From Tupaia tana (lineage: Eukaryota; Chordata; Mammalia; Scandentia; Tupaiidae): a DNA stretch of 64,000 bases. Numbering within the stretch: the first letter of the stretch is position 1; every line of letters starts with the position of its first letter. Under the pieces are notes generated by a model. It did not search any database. It was not told the DNA's origin and was given only the letters and a program-made list of their open reading frames with translations. The stretch is taken from the NCBI GenBank assembly GCA_026018925.1, contig JAKSZU010000004.1, positions 34,429,233 through 34,493,232 on the forward strand, given 5' to 3'. Of the stretch, positions 23,987-33,602 are shown in pieces. Made by a program: the position numbers and the translations under genes.

Positions 23987-24082
23987 ACCAGCAAGTAGTG
24001 TAGTGGTTAAGGCCCTGGACTCCCTTGTGGTTGACTGCAGTTCAAGTCCTGGACCCAATGGCTTGAAACTCAGGCATAGAAA
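23987..24082 (+). mobile_element. SINE head fragment
   Basis: GGGGGACCAGCAAGTAGTGTAG through CCAATGGCTTGAAACTCAGG is a tRNA-like head cut off after about 95 bp, directly abutting a half MITE. Confidence 0.85.
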
Positions 24083-24130
24083 AACATAGAAACATAGAAA
24101 AATACATCATGACTTTCCCAATGACCTAAG
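24083..24130. mobile_element. Half mariner-like MITE
   Basis: AGAAAAATACATCATGACTT followed by TCCCAATGACCTAA is the right arm of the MITE family seen at 22067. The left arm is missing. Confidence 0.6.
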
Positions 24131-24154
24131 AGAATTTCGTTGCAGTATATGTAT

Positions 24155-24300
24155 AATCTCTGGTGTCAGACCTGAGCTGGATTGCCGGATATGTATTTAT
24201 CTAGCAGATGTTCGATCTTGAGCAAATTGCTCAAACTCTTGTTTTCTTTACTCATTTGTGAAATTTGAATAATACATCAGAGACATGTGAAGGAAATAAG
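24155..24300 (+). mobile_element. MIR
   Basis: GTCAGACCTGAGCTGGATTG, CTTGAGCAAATTGCTCAAAC and TCATTTGTGAAATTTGAATA match the MIR core order. Confidence 0.65.
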
Positions 24301-24309
24301 ATATGCATA

Positions 24310-25317
24310 GGAAGTCCCCTGCATGGTCAGTACCTTACATATTGTCATCCTAAGCAGGTTGCCACACTGGGCAGCAGAGATCTTTATGGGAAATACAGAC
24401 ATTTTAAATTCCTTGCTAATAGTCTCCTAGCCAGTGGCCTCCTTCTCAGTTTCACTTCTCTTCTTCCCAGATTGACTAGTGACCTATCAAGATACTGCAC
24501 ACCTGTTAGCCTATAAATTTCAGACCAGAAATGTCTTTCTTACAGAGAGTAAGTGTTTCTTGCTCAGTCAGGGAGTGGGGGTTGGGGCTGCTCTGTTCAA
24601 CTTCAGGATTTCAGTAATATGTCATCAGCTCGATACTTCGCAATCTCATCTCAAAGAAAACCAACTAACCAGCCAAACAAACGAAACATGGCTCCATCCC
24701 CAAAGCAAGCAAAATTGTCCCCGAGTAGCTTAAGTGCTGGTCACAGAGTTTGGTGTTTGCATGTGAGATCTACCCAGCAGGGCCTCAGGACAGCAGTTCT
24801 GCCAAATAGTTGGCTGGGCCTGCTTGTCCCAGGAACCTCTCCTGGACGGTATTTGAGGAGGTGCATTCCATCCTCGGACGTTTTCTAGGCATCTTCTCAT
24901 TGCTCCATACTGTGCTATGCGCCCGGGGCATGCAGAGGTGCAGGCAGCAGCCTCTGCGAGTGGCCATCGTGATGTGAGTGAGAAGTTCCTTGTTCTGTGC
25001 CTTGGGACCCCTCGGGAGGGGAGGATGGCTGGTAGTCAGAGGAAGCTTCCTGGGGAAGATGTATGTTAGCCAAGTCCTGAAGGATGATGAAAAGGAAGCC
25101 AGGAAAATGTGGGGATGTGGAGGGCTGGGGAAGACATTCTGTGTAGAGGAAGTAGTACACGCCAGACAAGATCATCGAGGGGTGTAAGACCACAGCCTTA
25201 GAACTTAAAATGGGAATCGTGTGACCTCAGGCATTGCAGCAAGGAGGACGGAAGCAGCCAGTGACTGGGTTACTACCACACAGCTACTTTACCCTGAGGT
25301 TTTTTTTTTTCTTTATA
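24310..25317. other. Unassigned intron 1 sequence
   Basis: No exon. Open frames near 24553-25190 have no recognisable protein similarity and I treat them as chance. Confidence 0.4.
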
Positions 25318-25320
25318 GTC

Positions 25321-25596
25321 TTTTTTTTTTTTTTTTTTTTTTAAAGAGGTTTTTGCCTTAGGGCACATGCTCTGGCAGGGGAGAGAGAAAACAGAGACAG
25401 TGAGAGGGAAAGTGAGAAATCACCTTCTGGAAGGACAGCCAGGCCGCAATCCCTTCTCTTCCATTCTCCTCTGGGCATCTTGGGCACGTATGCACACGTG
25501 CCCAGCGTGATTTTCAAGCCACCGGGTCTGGGACTTGAACCACAGTTGGCCATGTGGAAGTCCAGTGATGTAACCATTACGCCATCTACTGGCCTC
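25321..25596 (-). mobile_element. tRNA-derived SINE, long type
   Basis: A T-run, AAAGAGGTTTTTGCCTTAGGG, full core, head ending CCATCTACTGGCC. Flanks share TTATAGTC. Confidence 0.92.
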
Positions 25597-26073
25597 TCAT
25601 TATAGTCCTAAGACTGACCTCAAATCAGTCCGAGAATTATCTTATGACCCCGAGGAGAAGGGAGAATCTTGGAGAGTTAGGTCAGCAAACCTAAAAGCTA
25701 TTTTATGAGGGGGACTGAGTCACAGTGTTTGTCCTGCAATAATTGAGGCTCTCTCAGTCTGCTGCAACTCTCTTTAACCAAGTTGCTCAAGGTCTCACAA
25801 CTAATCAACTAGGCAGGCAATCTCCAACACCAGTTTTAACACCGATGCTCATGTGTCTCTAGCTCCTTTGGTTGGTCAAGCTTGTTTGAACTTGGAGAAA
25901 AAGAAGAAGAAATCGATTCCAGGTGATCCCAAAGGGATATCACCCAAGGGCAGGTATATCAGCTTGGAAGCCTATACTTCCACCTGCATTTGGTGACAGA
26001 GCACAGATATTGTGGTTAAATTGTTACATCTTACCCCCTTCCAAAAAAAAAAAAAAGAAAAAAAAAAGAAACG

Positions 26074-26478
26074 TTGAAGTCCTAACCTCAGGTACCTGTG
26101 AATATGACCTTATTTGGAAATAGGGTCTTTGCAAATGTAGTCAAGTTAAAGTGAGTCATACTGGGTTGGTGTGGGTCCTGACTCCAATGACTAGTCTTTA
26201 TGAGGAGAGGGGGATTTGAAGAAAGGGACAGGAAGACACAGAGGGAAAAATGCCACGTGAAGGCAGAGGTGGGAGTTACGCTGTGCTAAGGATCCACAGC
26301 CTCCACGAGAAGTTAGGAAGAGGCAAGAAAGGATTCTTCCTCAGAGCCTTCAGAAGAAGCCGGGCCCTGCCGTCTCCTTAGTTTCCGATGCCTGAGCTTC
26401 CAGAACCGTGAACTAGTAAACACCTGTTTTAAGCCGCATAGTTGTAGTACTTCATGGTGGCAAACAAAACTAATACAA
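26074..26478 (-). mobile_element. Solitary MLT1-type MaLR LTR (reversed)
   Basis: Read in reverse complement it gives the same landmark order as the LTR at 22974. In + strand, TATGACCTTATTTGGAAATA, GGGTCTTTGCAAATGTAGTC and TGTTTTAAGCCGCATAG are visible. Confidence 0.8.
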
Positions 26479-26559
26479 AAGGTAAGAGGTTAAAAAAGAA
26501 AGATAAAGCCAAGTCCAGGGACAGCTCTTCACTTTGCATCAAGGTGGCTGGTCTAGGTT

Positions 26560-26840
26560 AGAGGCACGTAGTCGCTGGACCTGAAGCAAGTCATAAACTT
26601 CTCTGTTTTCCCATCCCTAAAATGGGAATAGTGAGAAAACCAACTTGCTGGGTTGTTGTTAAGCCTGAATGAAAACCAACACACAATGGTGTGTACTGTG
26701 CTAAGTGCTTCATATGATCACATATAATCCTTTCAGTAACTTTAAAGAGATTGGTATTTACAGACAAGGAACTAGAGGTTCAGAGATCTTCCCAAGATCT
26801 CCAAGATCCTGAAACATACCAAAAGTTGAAAAGTTCACTT
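26560..26840. mobile_element. Two opposed MIR relics
   Basis: A + MIR core (CTGAAGCAAGTCATAAACTT, AAAATGGGAATAGTGAG) is followed by a reversed MIR (TGCTAAGTGCTTCATATGAT, ACAAGGAACTAGAGGTTCAG). Confidence 0.6.
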
Positions 26841-27062
26841 GGATCTTCATTGCGCTGAATTCCTCAAGGCAGACATTTTAAATCACTGTCTAGAGCTAGA
26901 ATCCAGGGTCAGATTTTCTATTTTTCTGAGGCTTTGCTCTCACTTAAGCATTAAGACCAAGAGAGAGTCCCTTGTCACTGCCCCCCCAAGCCACTGCTCT
27001 CCCCACAATGCCCATATTTCTTTTTAAAAGAATTTTTTAAAAGTAATTAAGCTTTTGGTTTA

Positions 27063-27216
27063 TTTTAAACTCTATTTATTTATTTATTTAAATTTGGCCA
27101 GAGAGGGACAGAGTGAGTGAAAGGGGCAGGTGGGGAGTGAGAAAGTAGCCTGCCAGGTCCAGGAACTTGAACTGTGATTGGCCATGTGGGAGTCTAGTGC
27201 CCTTAACCACTGGCCC
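27063..27216 (-). mobile_element. tRNA-derived SINE, short type
   Basis: TTTATTTATTTAAATTTGGCC, AGAGAGGGACAGAG, AGCCTGCCAGGTCCAGG, head ending ACCACTGGCCCC. Flanks share ATATTTCTTT. Confidence 0.9.
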
Positions 27217-27249
27217 CAATACCAATATTTCTTTACATTATGATTTTTC

Positions 27250-27508
27250 TGTTTTTTTTTTTTTTTTTTCCTATAGGGTGCATGTGCTTGCTGGAAAGAC
27301 AGAGAGAGACAGAGACACAGAAAGCGAGGAAATCACCCTTCAGGAGGATGGCCACACCACAATCCCTTCTGCTCCATTCTCCTCTCGGGATCTTGGGCAT
27401 GCACACACATGAGCCCAGCATGAGTTTAATTCACCAGGTCTGGGACTCAAACTGCAGTTGACTACATGGGAGTCCAGCAACATAGCTATTACGCCAACTG
27501 CTGGTCCC
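27250..27508 (-). mobile_element. tRNA-derived SINE, long type
   Basis: A T-run, CCTATAGGGTGCATGTGC, core CATTCTCCTCTCGGGATC, head ending CCAACTGCTGGTCCC. Confidence 0.94.
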
Positions 27509-27524
27509 TTTTTGCCATTTTCTA

Positions 27525-27745
27525 ATGCGTGAGAGAAGAGAAAGAGAAAGTGTGTGATAAATATTTTAAGGCATGTCACCATGTCACAGTCTTTCTGCCC
27601 TGGCCCTGTATTAGATAGGATCACAGGCATGTGCCACTGCACCAGGCATCCAGGCGTGTTTAGCTTATCTGGGATTTGAACCCAGGCCTCCACTACCCCA
27701 GCCTGCTATCGTGGTGCTCTGCTGTTTGCACTATCACAACTGAGA
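27525..27745 (-). mobile_element. Chimeric 7SL/tRNA SINE (reversed)
   Basis: ACCATGTCACAGTCTTTCTG, GATCACAGGCATGTGCCACT, GCACCAGGCATCCAGG are reversed 7SL-like. GGGATTTGAACCCAGGCC is the reversed B box of the tRNA-like part. Confidence 0.75.
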
Positions 27746-27774
27746 TAGGTCACTGTTTTTAAAGCTTTGCTTAT

Positions 27775-27848
27775 TCTTCCTTTCTTTTTCTTCTCCTTCT
27801 CCTTCTCATTCTCCTCCTTCTCCTCCTTCTCCTCCTTCTTCTTCTTCA
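27775..27848. repeat. (CTT/CTC)n microsatellite
   Basis: About 70 bp of CTTCTC-type pyrimidine units directly before a SINE, probably grown from its tail. Confidence 0.93.
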
Positions 27849-28087
27849 TGTTTTACCACAGGCCCGGAGAGAGACAAGACAATGACAGGGAAAGTGAGAA
27901 ATCAACCCCCACTCAGGGGGGGTTGGCCACACCATAATCCCTTCTCTTCCAGTCTCCTCCTGGGGTGTTGGGCATACACAAACACACATGCCTGGTGTGA
28001 TTTTCAAGCCACTAGGTCTGGGGCTTGAACCACAGTCAGTTTTGTGGGAGTCTTATTCCTTAACCAACCACCATGCCACCTGTTGGC
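27849..28087 (-). mobile_element. tRNA-derived SINE, long type
   Basis: TTTTACCACAGGCCCGGAGAG, CCCCCACTCAGGGGGGGTTGG, core CTCCTCCTGGGGTGTTGGGC, head ending CACCTGTTGGC. Confidence 0.88.
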
Positions 28088-28129
28088 TTTTTTTGCTTTC
28101 ACTTTGTTCACATGGCTTTGTATTATATT

Positions 28130-28640
28130 AAGAGACAACACAGAATGATGGTTGAGTGTGGACTCTGGAGCCAGATTGCCTGGGTTCAAAGCCTTTCTGT
28201 ACAATTCACCAGCTATTTGACCTTGAGCTAGTGGAATAACCTCTGTATCCCCCATGTCTTCATCTCACTAGATAGAGGCTGAGAATAATAGTCTTGACTT
28301 TATGAGGTTGTTGTGAAGATTGAACGAGTTAATTTTTTTTTTTTGAGAGGTTTTTGCTATAGGGCACGTGCGCTCACCAGACAGAGAGAGACAGAGAGAT
28401 AGAAAGCGAGAAATCACCCCCCATGGGGGATGGCCACGCCACAATCCCTTCTCCTCCATTCTCCTCTCAGGATCTTGGGCACGCACGCACACGCGTCTGG
28501 CGTGAGTTTAAGCCACCAGGTCCGGGACTCGAACCGCTGTCGACTACATGGGAGTCCAGCGACATAGCCATTACGCTAACTGCTGGTCCCATGAACGAGT
28601 TAATTTTTGTAAAGCACTTGAAACCCTGCCCAGCACACCA
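28130..28640 (+). mobile_element. MIR split by a young SINE
   Basis: GATGGTTGAGTGTGGACTCT, GCCTGGGTTCAAAGCC, GACCTTGAGCTAGTGG and GTTGTTGTGAAGATTG run to 28330 and resume after the SINE with GTAAAGCACTTGAAACC. It is an ancient MIR interrupted at 28333-28589. Confidence 0.8.
28333..28589 (-). mobile_element. tRNA-derived SINE, long type, young
   Basis: CpG-rich and full length, ending CTAACTGCTGGTCCC. ATGAACGAGTTAATTTTT at 28320 and 28590 is the target duplication inside a MIR. Confidence 0.97.
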
Positions 28641-28644
28641 GGAC

Positions 28645-28780
28645 CCACTATCTATAACAACCTTTGAAGCAGGTCGCCCTAGTTTACAAATGAGAAGACC
28701 AAGGCTAGAAAGGTCAGACATTGCTAGAAGTTACAAAGCCAGGATTCAGACCCAGGCCTGTCTGACTCCGAAGTGCCTTG
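28645..28780 (-). mobile_element. MIR (reversed)
   Basis: AGTTTACAAATGAGAAGACC, AGTTACAAAGCCAGGATTCA and GACCCAGGCCTGTCTGACTC read as the MIR reverse complement. Confidence 0.65.
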
Positions 28781-29519
28781 TTAGAGCAGGGACTGTGCTG
28801 GATTCACCTGTAGATCCCCTTCTTGCACCTTGCCCTTTCTCTCCCTTCTCTTTCCCACAGTGCCTGGCCCACTGGACTTGTGTAATCAGCATTTATCACA
28901 CAGACCAGCCCATAGCATCAATTTTCTCAATGGGCTCACCTGCTTTCAAGACCAGGGGATGTTTTAGAAGGGTATGATCAGTCCTGATCCATACCTCTTT
29001 CTAACTTTGGTCGTTTGGATGACCTTTACGGAGTGGCTACTGTATCTCCAGGCATTGTGATAAGCACGTCCCTCATTTACTTTCAGAACCTTTTAAGGGA
29101 GGTTTCACTATATTTTATAGAAAGTCAGGTTCACAAAGGCCCTATAGAAAATGATGTCCCCTCTTCGTGGCCACCTTCACTCACTTCTTTACAGCTGCTC
29201 ATCCTAGTTTGGTCAGATCACGTCATTGGAAAAGACCCTAATCATCATGAGATAGGCAGAGAATAATCTCTCCTTTTCTCTCATCTTCTTAAAAACCCAG
29301 GAACTCCACCACTTTTTAGTTATTGGCACTACCTGCCACAAAACTTAAGGAGAAATGATTCCTTTTGTAATCTTGATGAAGAGGGCCCCTCTGCAGCTGT
29401 GCAAGGCAGCGAGGCCCTAGTCCAGTGAGCATGCTCCTTTGTAAGGCTGCAGTAAATCTTGTTTTTCCGTTTTCCACCACAAGAGGGAAACATACAACCA
29501 TAAATGATTTGAAAAGAGT
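28781..29519. other. Unassigned intron 1 sequence
   Basis: No gene and no confident repeat was identified. Confidence 0.4.
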
Positions 29520-29541
29520 CTCTCTCGCTCGCTCGCTCGCG

Positions 29542-29583
<42 letters not shown>
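29520..29583. repeat. (CGCT)n (CT)n microsatellite
   Basis: CTCGCTCGCTCGCTCGCGCG followed by about 20 CT units. It contains CpGs unusual for this intron. Confidence 0.95.
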
Positions 29584-29584
<1 letters not shown>

Positions 29585-29819
29585 ACAGAGAGAGAGAAAG
29601 ATTTTTGCTATAGGGCGTGTGTGCTCGCCAGAGAGACAGACAAAGCGAGAAATCACTTCCCAAGGCGGATGGTCATGCCACAATCCATTCTCTATTCTCT
29701 TCTCTGGATTTTGGGCACACATGCACACTGGGCATTTTTAAGCAACCAGATCCAGGACTCAAACCACGGTTGATGACATGGGAATCCAGCGATGTAACCA
29801 TTACGTCATCTGCTGGTCC
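29584..29819 (-). mobile_element. tRNA-derived SINE, long type
   Basis: GATTTTTGCTATAGGGCGTG, GCGAGAAATCACTTCCC, core, head ending GTCATCTGCTGGTCCC. Confidence 0.93.
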
Positions 29820-30174
29820 CAAAAAAAGTCATTCTTAAATCTCTTTTTATAGATGGATTTTAATACGTTGCTCCTGGTAACAGTCAGCTGTAGGAAATTC
29901 TGTCGATTTCCAGTGAATATTCTCAAGTCAATTAAATAAGAATTTTCTTTAAAATTCTCTGAAAAGAAAATAAGATAAAAGATACATATAAAATGTTTAT
30001 AAGACCATATAAATTGCTGTGTTTATTGGTTAAAAATGGTTGAATACTGGTCATTTCTGATAAAACAGGAGTCTTGTTCACATGTGTATTACTTATAAAA
30101 GAGATCCCTGTGCATCTTGAAATTGGGAAGATTGTTTTGAGACTTAATTAACAGATTAAGAATGGCATTTGTAG

Positions 30175-30361
30175 GGGGCTGGCAGGAGACATTGTGGTTA
30201 AGGGCATTGGACGCCCACACGGCTGACCACGGTTCAAGTCCCGGCCCTGGCAGCTTGCTTTGTAACTTTCTCTCTCTCTCTGTCCCTCTCTGTTCAAATT
30301 ACAATAAAGTATAAATGAATAAGTAAATAAAGTTAAATTTAAAAATTCTTTAAAAAAAAAA
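30175..30361 (+). mobile_element. tRNA-derived SINE, short type
   Basis: GGGGCTGGCAGGAGACATTG head, GACCACGGTTCAAGTCCCGG, CTTTGTAACTTTCTCTCTC, CAAATTACAATAAAG and a TAAATAAAG tail. Confidence 0.93.
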
Positions 30362-30489
30362 ATGAGATTTCTAGAGATGGGAAGGCCTTTCCCAGCTTCT
30401 CTTTCTCCTCTCCTACAAGCTCCCAGACAAGCGATTTTTAATCCAGCTTAAAATGATTTGTTGGCTTATGTATTTCTTTTTGTTTTGGA

Positions 30490-30490
30490 T

Positions 30491-30524
<34 letters not shown>

Positions 30525-30765
30525 AGAGGTTTTTGGTATAGGGTGTGTGTGCTCTCCAGGAAGACAGAGAGAGACAGAAAGTGAGACATCATCCTTCAGG
30601 GAGAATGGCCACGCCGCAATCCCTTCTCCTCCATTCTCCTCTCCGGATCTTAGGTACGCATGCATACAGGCCCGGCATGAGTTTAAGCCATCAGGTTCAG
30701 GATTTGAACTGTGGTTGACTACATGGGAGTCCAGCGACATAGCTATTACGCCAACTGCTGGTCCC
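30490..30765 (-). mobile_element. tRNA-derived SINE, long type, young
   Basis: A T-run of about 34, GAGAGGTTTTTGGTATAGGG, full core, CCAACTGCTGGTCCC. GGCTTATGTATTTCTTTT (30463) and GGCTTATGTATCTCTTCT (30766) are the target duplication. Confidence 0.96.
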
Positions 30766-30985
30766 GGCTTATGTATCTCTTCTAGACCCAAAATTTCTTG
30801 GCAGTTTGAGTCTTTGTTATCTTCCCATGGTGTCCAATGCCTGATTAAATGAATGCAAAAGAAAAATTCAATTTGTAATAAATGTTGGATAGATGGGTGG
30901 ATGGACCATAGACAGAAATACGCTAAAGAAGTACATGCTCTAAGGCAACTATTTTGTTTGTTTTCATTTCAATATATCCTTCAGG

Positions 30986-31275
30986 AGTCTTTTTTTTTCT
31001 AAGACAGAGTTACACCATTGAGATTATCTTACCTCAGTCTCTCAGCTGGGACACGGGTATGTACCACCACACCTGGCTCTTTTTTTTTTTTTTTTTTAAA
31101 GACATGGTCTTGCTTGTTTGTTGCCTTGACCAACCGTGAACTTATGGTCCTCCTGCCTCCTTAGTTCTCAAGTCACTGAAACTAAGGCACATTGCCACTG
31201 TGTTTGCTTGCTAGGTTGAACTGGAAATCGAACCCAGGTCTCTATATGGTCCTACTCTGTGGTGCGCAGCCCCTT
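30986..31275 (-). mobile_element. 7SL-derived monomer plus chimeric 7SL/tRNA SINE (reversed)
   Basis: 30986-31080: CTAAGACAGAGTTACACC, CTCAGCTGGGACACGGG, CACCACACCTGGCTC is a reversed Alu/B1-like monomer. 31081-31275: GACATGGTCTTGCTTG, TGGTCCTCCTGCCTCC then GGAAATCGAACCCAGGTCTC is a reversed 7SL/tRNA chimera. Confidence 0.72.
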
Positions 31276-31403
31276 AGAAGCACGTGCCAGAAGTCTGTTT
31301 GATCCTAGTGTTCTGTATAGCTCGAAACCATTTGATCCTGGTAATTCTTCTGGCTTTGCACCTTCTTTATAATTTAATGTAATTTCTCCTTTTCTTTGAA
31401 GAA

Positions 31404-31423
31404 TCTTTCTTTCTTTCTTTCTC

Positions 31424-31455
<32 letters not shown>

Positions 31456-31698
31456 TTTTTAGAGAGAGATTTTGCTATAGTGTATGTACGCTTGCCGGAG
31501 AGACAGAGAGACAGAAGAGACAGAAAGTGAGAAATCACCCCCTGGGGGATGGCCATGCTACAATCCCTTCTCCTCCATTCTCCTCTTGGGATTTTGGGCA
31601 TGCATGCACACACATCAGAGTGAGATTTAAGCTGCCAGGTCAGGGACTCAAACCGCGGTTGACTATGTGGGAGTCCATTAAGCCATCTGCTGATCCCT
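31404..31698 (-). mobile_element. tRNA-derived SINE, long type, with (TTTC)n
   Basis: (TTTC)n at 31404-31457, AGAGATTTTGCTATAGTGTATG, core CATTCTCCTCTTGGGATTTTG, head ending CATCTGCTGATCCC. Confidence 0.93.
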
Positions 31699-32844
31699 GA
31701 AGAACATGTCTTAACTCTACCGACACACCTATAGCAGATGGGCTGTTCCAATAGTTGGGTATAAAACGTAACTGTATATTTTCAGACTCAGGGCAGGACT
31801 GAAAGCTACACTTAGGTAGGACTCACAGGGCACTAGAACCACCCAGTGCTAAGCTGTTTATATTGTTAACTCATCTTTTACAGGAAACCTATGCAGCAGG
31901 TAGGAAGCTTAAGTACCTCATCCAAGGCCACCCAGTTAGTGAATGGTGTTGGCCTGTCTCCTTTCTGTTGACTGAGAGAGCTCCAAGGAGAAGAGGAGGG
32001 GGCATCTTCTCTTCCTCCTGTATCCTGTCTGGGACAGCAGCTGGAGCCTAACTTGGGGTTGGCAAAGAGGATATGGGCACTGCATGGCCCTGGCCAACAC
32101 CAAGAAGAGGTACAGGTGGTTGGAAGCAACAGAAGCCCAGTCAGATTCCAGTGAGCCACCACGAGGACCGCATCACAAGGCTAGGGACATGTCTCCTGAA
32201 GTCAAGGGCAGGGAGGTCAGTGGGCTTCCCAAGGTCCTGAGACAGGAGGAGGCTAGGCAGCTATTCTCTGTCTCTCATCTCTGTTTATCTCAGCACACCT
32301 GCTTCGTTTTTCTCTCCCTCAGCTGCCTCTCTTGTCAGTATATAAAATGAGTGTTTTTTGTGTGTGATTTTATGTATACACTCATATTCAAGCCTCTATG
32401 AATATTTCAAATTTATAAATAAAATGGTTGTTTTCTTTTGAAGTTTTTGTGTACAATGCAAAACTTTTCAGGTGTCCAAGCGGTTCTCATATAATCTAGT
32501 AATAATGCTAACAGCAGATTCCTGTGCAGGGCGCATGCAGAGCCCTGGATTGGGAGCTTTCTCATGCAATCAGGACTACACCAAGTGGGGCGGATGAACT
32601 GTCATTATGCCTGTTTTCACAGTTGATGAAACAGAAGCACAGAGCATTTAACTACCTTGTCTAAGGTCCTGCAGCCAGGGACTGGTGTAGCTGGGGTTCA
32701 GACTCTCAGTCTAGCCTTCGAGGCCCTTCTCTCATATACTACATTATATCATGTGCATCTAGTGAGTTACTTACATAGTACGTTGCAAATTTTCCTGACT
32801 GTTTCACTAATGTTTATCATTTTAGTAAAATTCTCTTATCCACT
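31699..32844. other. Intron 1 with MIR relics
   Basis: MIR-like reversed fragments at 31855-31960 and 32510-32740 (AGTTGATGAAACAGAAGCAC, AGGTCCTGCAGCCAGGG). No exon. A frame at 32084-32350 shows no recognisable similarity. Confidence 0.45.
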
Positions 32845-33158
32845 CGGAACCAGCAGATGACATAATGGTTTTATCTCTGGATTCCCACTGCAGTTTGAGT
32901 CCTGGACCCGGCAGCTTACCACTCACGCTGGGCTTGTGTGCATGCATGCCCAAAATCCCAAGAGCAGGGCCACAACTCATAGAGGTGTGCACATGATCCA
33001 GAGTTGGCTCCTGCAAAGATCTCATGTATTCTGTGAAGGAGAAGGGATTGCAGCTTGGCCCTCCCCCCGGGGGATGATTTCTGGCTTTCTGTCTCTCCCT
33101 GTCTCTCCAGTGAGCACATGTGCCCTATAGCAAAATTTTCGCAAAAAAAAAAAAAAAT
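32845..33158 (+). mobile_element. tRNA-derived SINE, long type, with 75 bp foreign segment
   Basis: Head GGAACCAGCAGATGACATAATG, GTTTGAGTCCTGGACCC, then CCAAAATCCCAAGAG. There the normal core is interrupted by 75 bp (32961-33035), and it resumes AAGGAGAAGGGATTGCAGC to CCCTATAGCAAAATTTTC and an A tail. Target duplication AAATTCTCTTATC at about 32827 and 33156. Confidence 0.93.
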
Positions 33159-33429
33159 TCTCTTATCTACTTAATAACCATAAGTTTAAATAAGTTACTC
33201 AACTGCATATGATAAACTAGAATCACAAAGGTAATCATTAGATAAGTTAATATCCCAAATTTATTAAGTGTACTTAAAATACCAATTATACCTAGACTGC
33301 CCCTAAACTTACTACAAAGATATTAATACTATAAGTTTAATTTATTTTATTATCTGTATACTACTTCATCGTCTGCATACTTAATTCTGAATCTATGTTT
33401 TAAAATGCTCACTTATAAAAACTATTCTC

Positions 33430-33602
33430 AGGGCCAGTAGGGGGCATGGTGACTGAGGCGCTGGACTCTCACATGGTTGACCATGGTTTGAATCCCAGAC
33501 CTGGCAGCTTGCTTTCTCACTTTCCCTTTCTCTCTTTCTGGTCAAATTAAAAAAGTAATAATAATAATAAATATAAATAAATAAATAAATCCTTTAAAAA
33601 AA
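33430..33602 (+). mobile_element. tRNA-derived SINE, short type
   Basis: GGGCCAGTAGGGGGCATGG head, GGTTTGAATCCCAGACC, CAGCTTGCTTTCTCACTTTC, GGTCAAATTAAAAAAG and a (TAA)n(TAAA)n tail. Confidence 0.93.

Noticed and set aside
20319-26478. A provirus between the MaLR LTRs
   Set aside because: The three LTRs are of different subtypes and orientations and no gag/pol-like frame lies between them, so they are independent solo LTRs.
28423-28977. 184-codon + strand ORF
   Set aside because: The first third is a SINE read backwards and the rest is MIR and unique intron. No protein similarity is recognisable.
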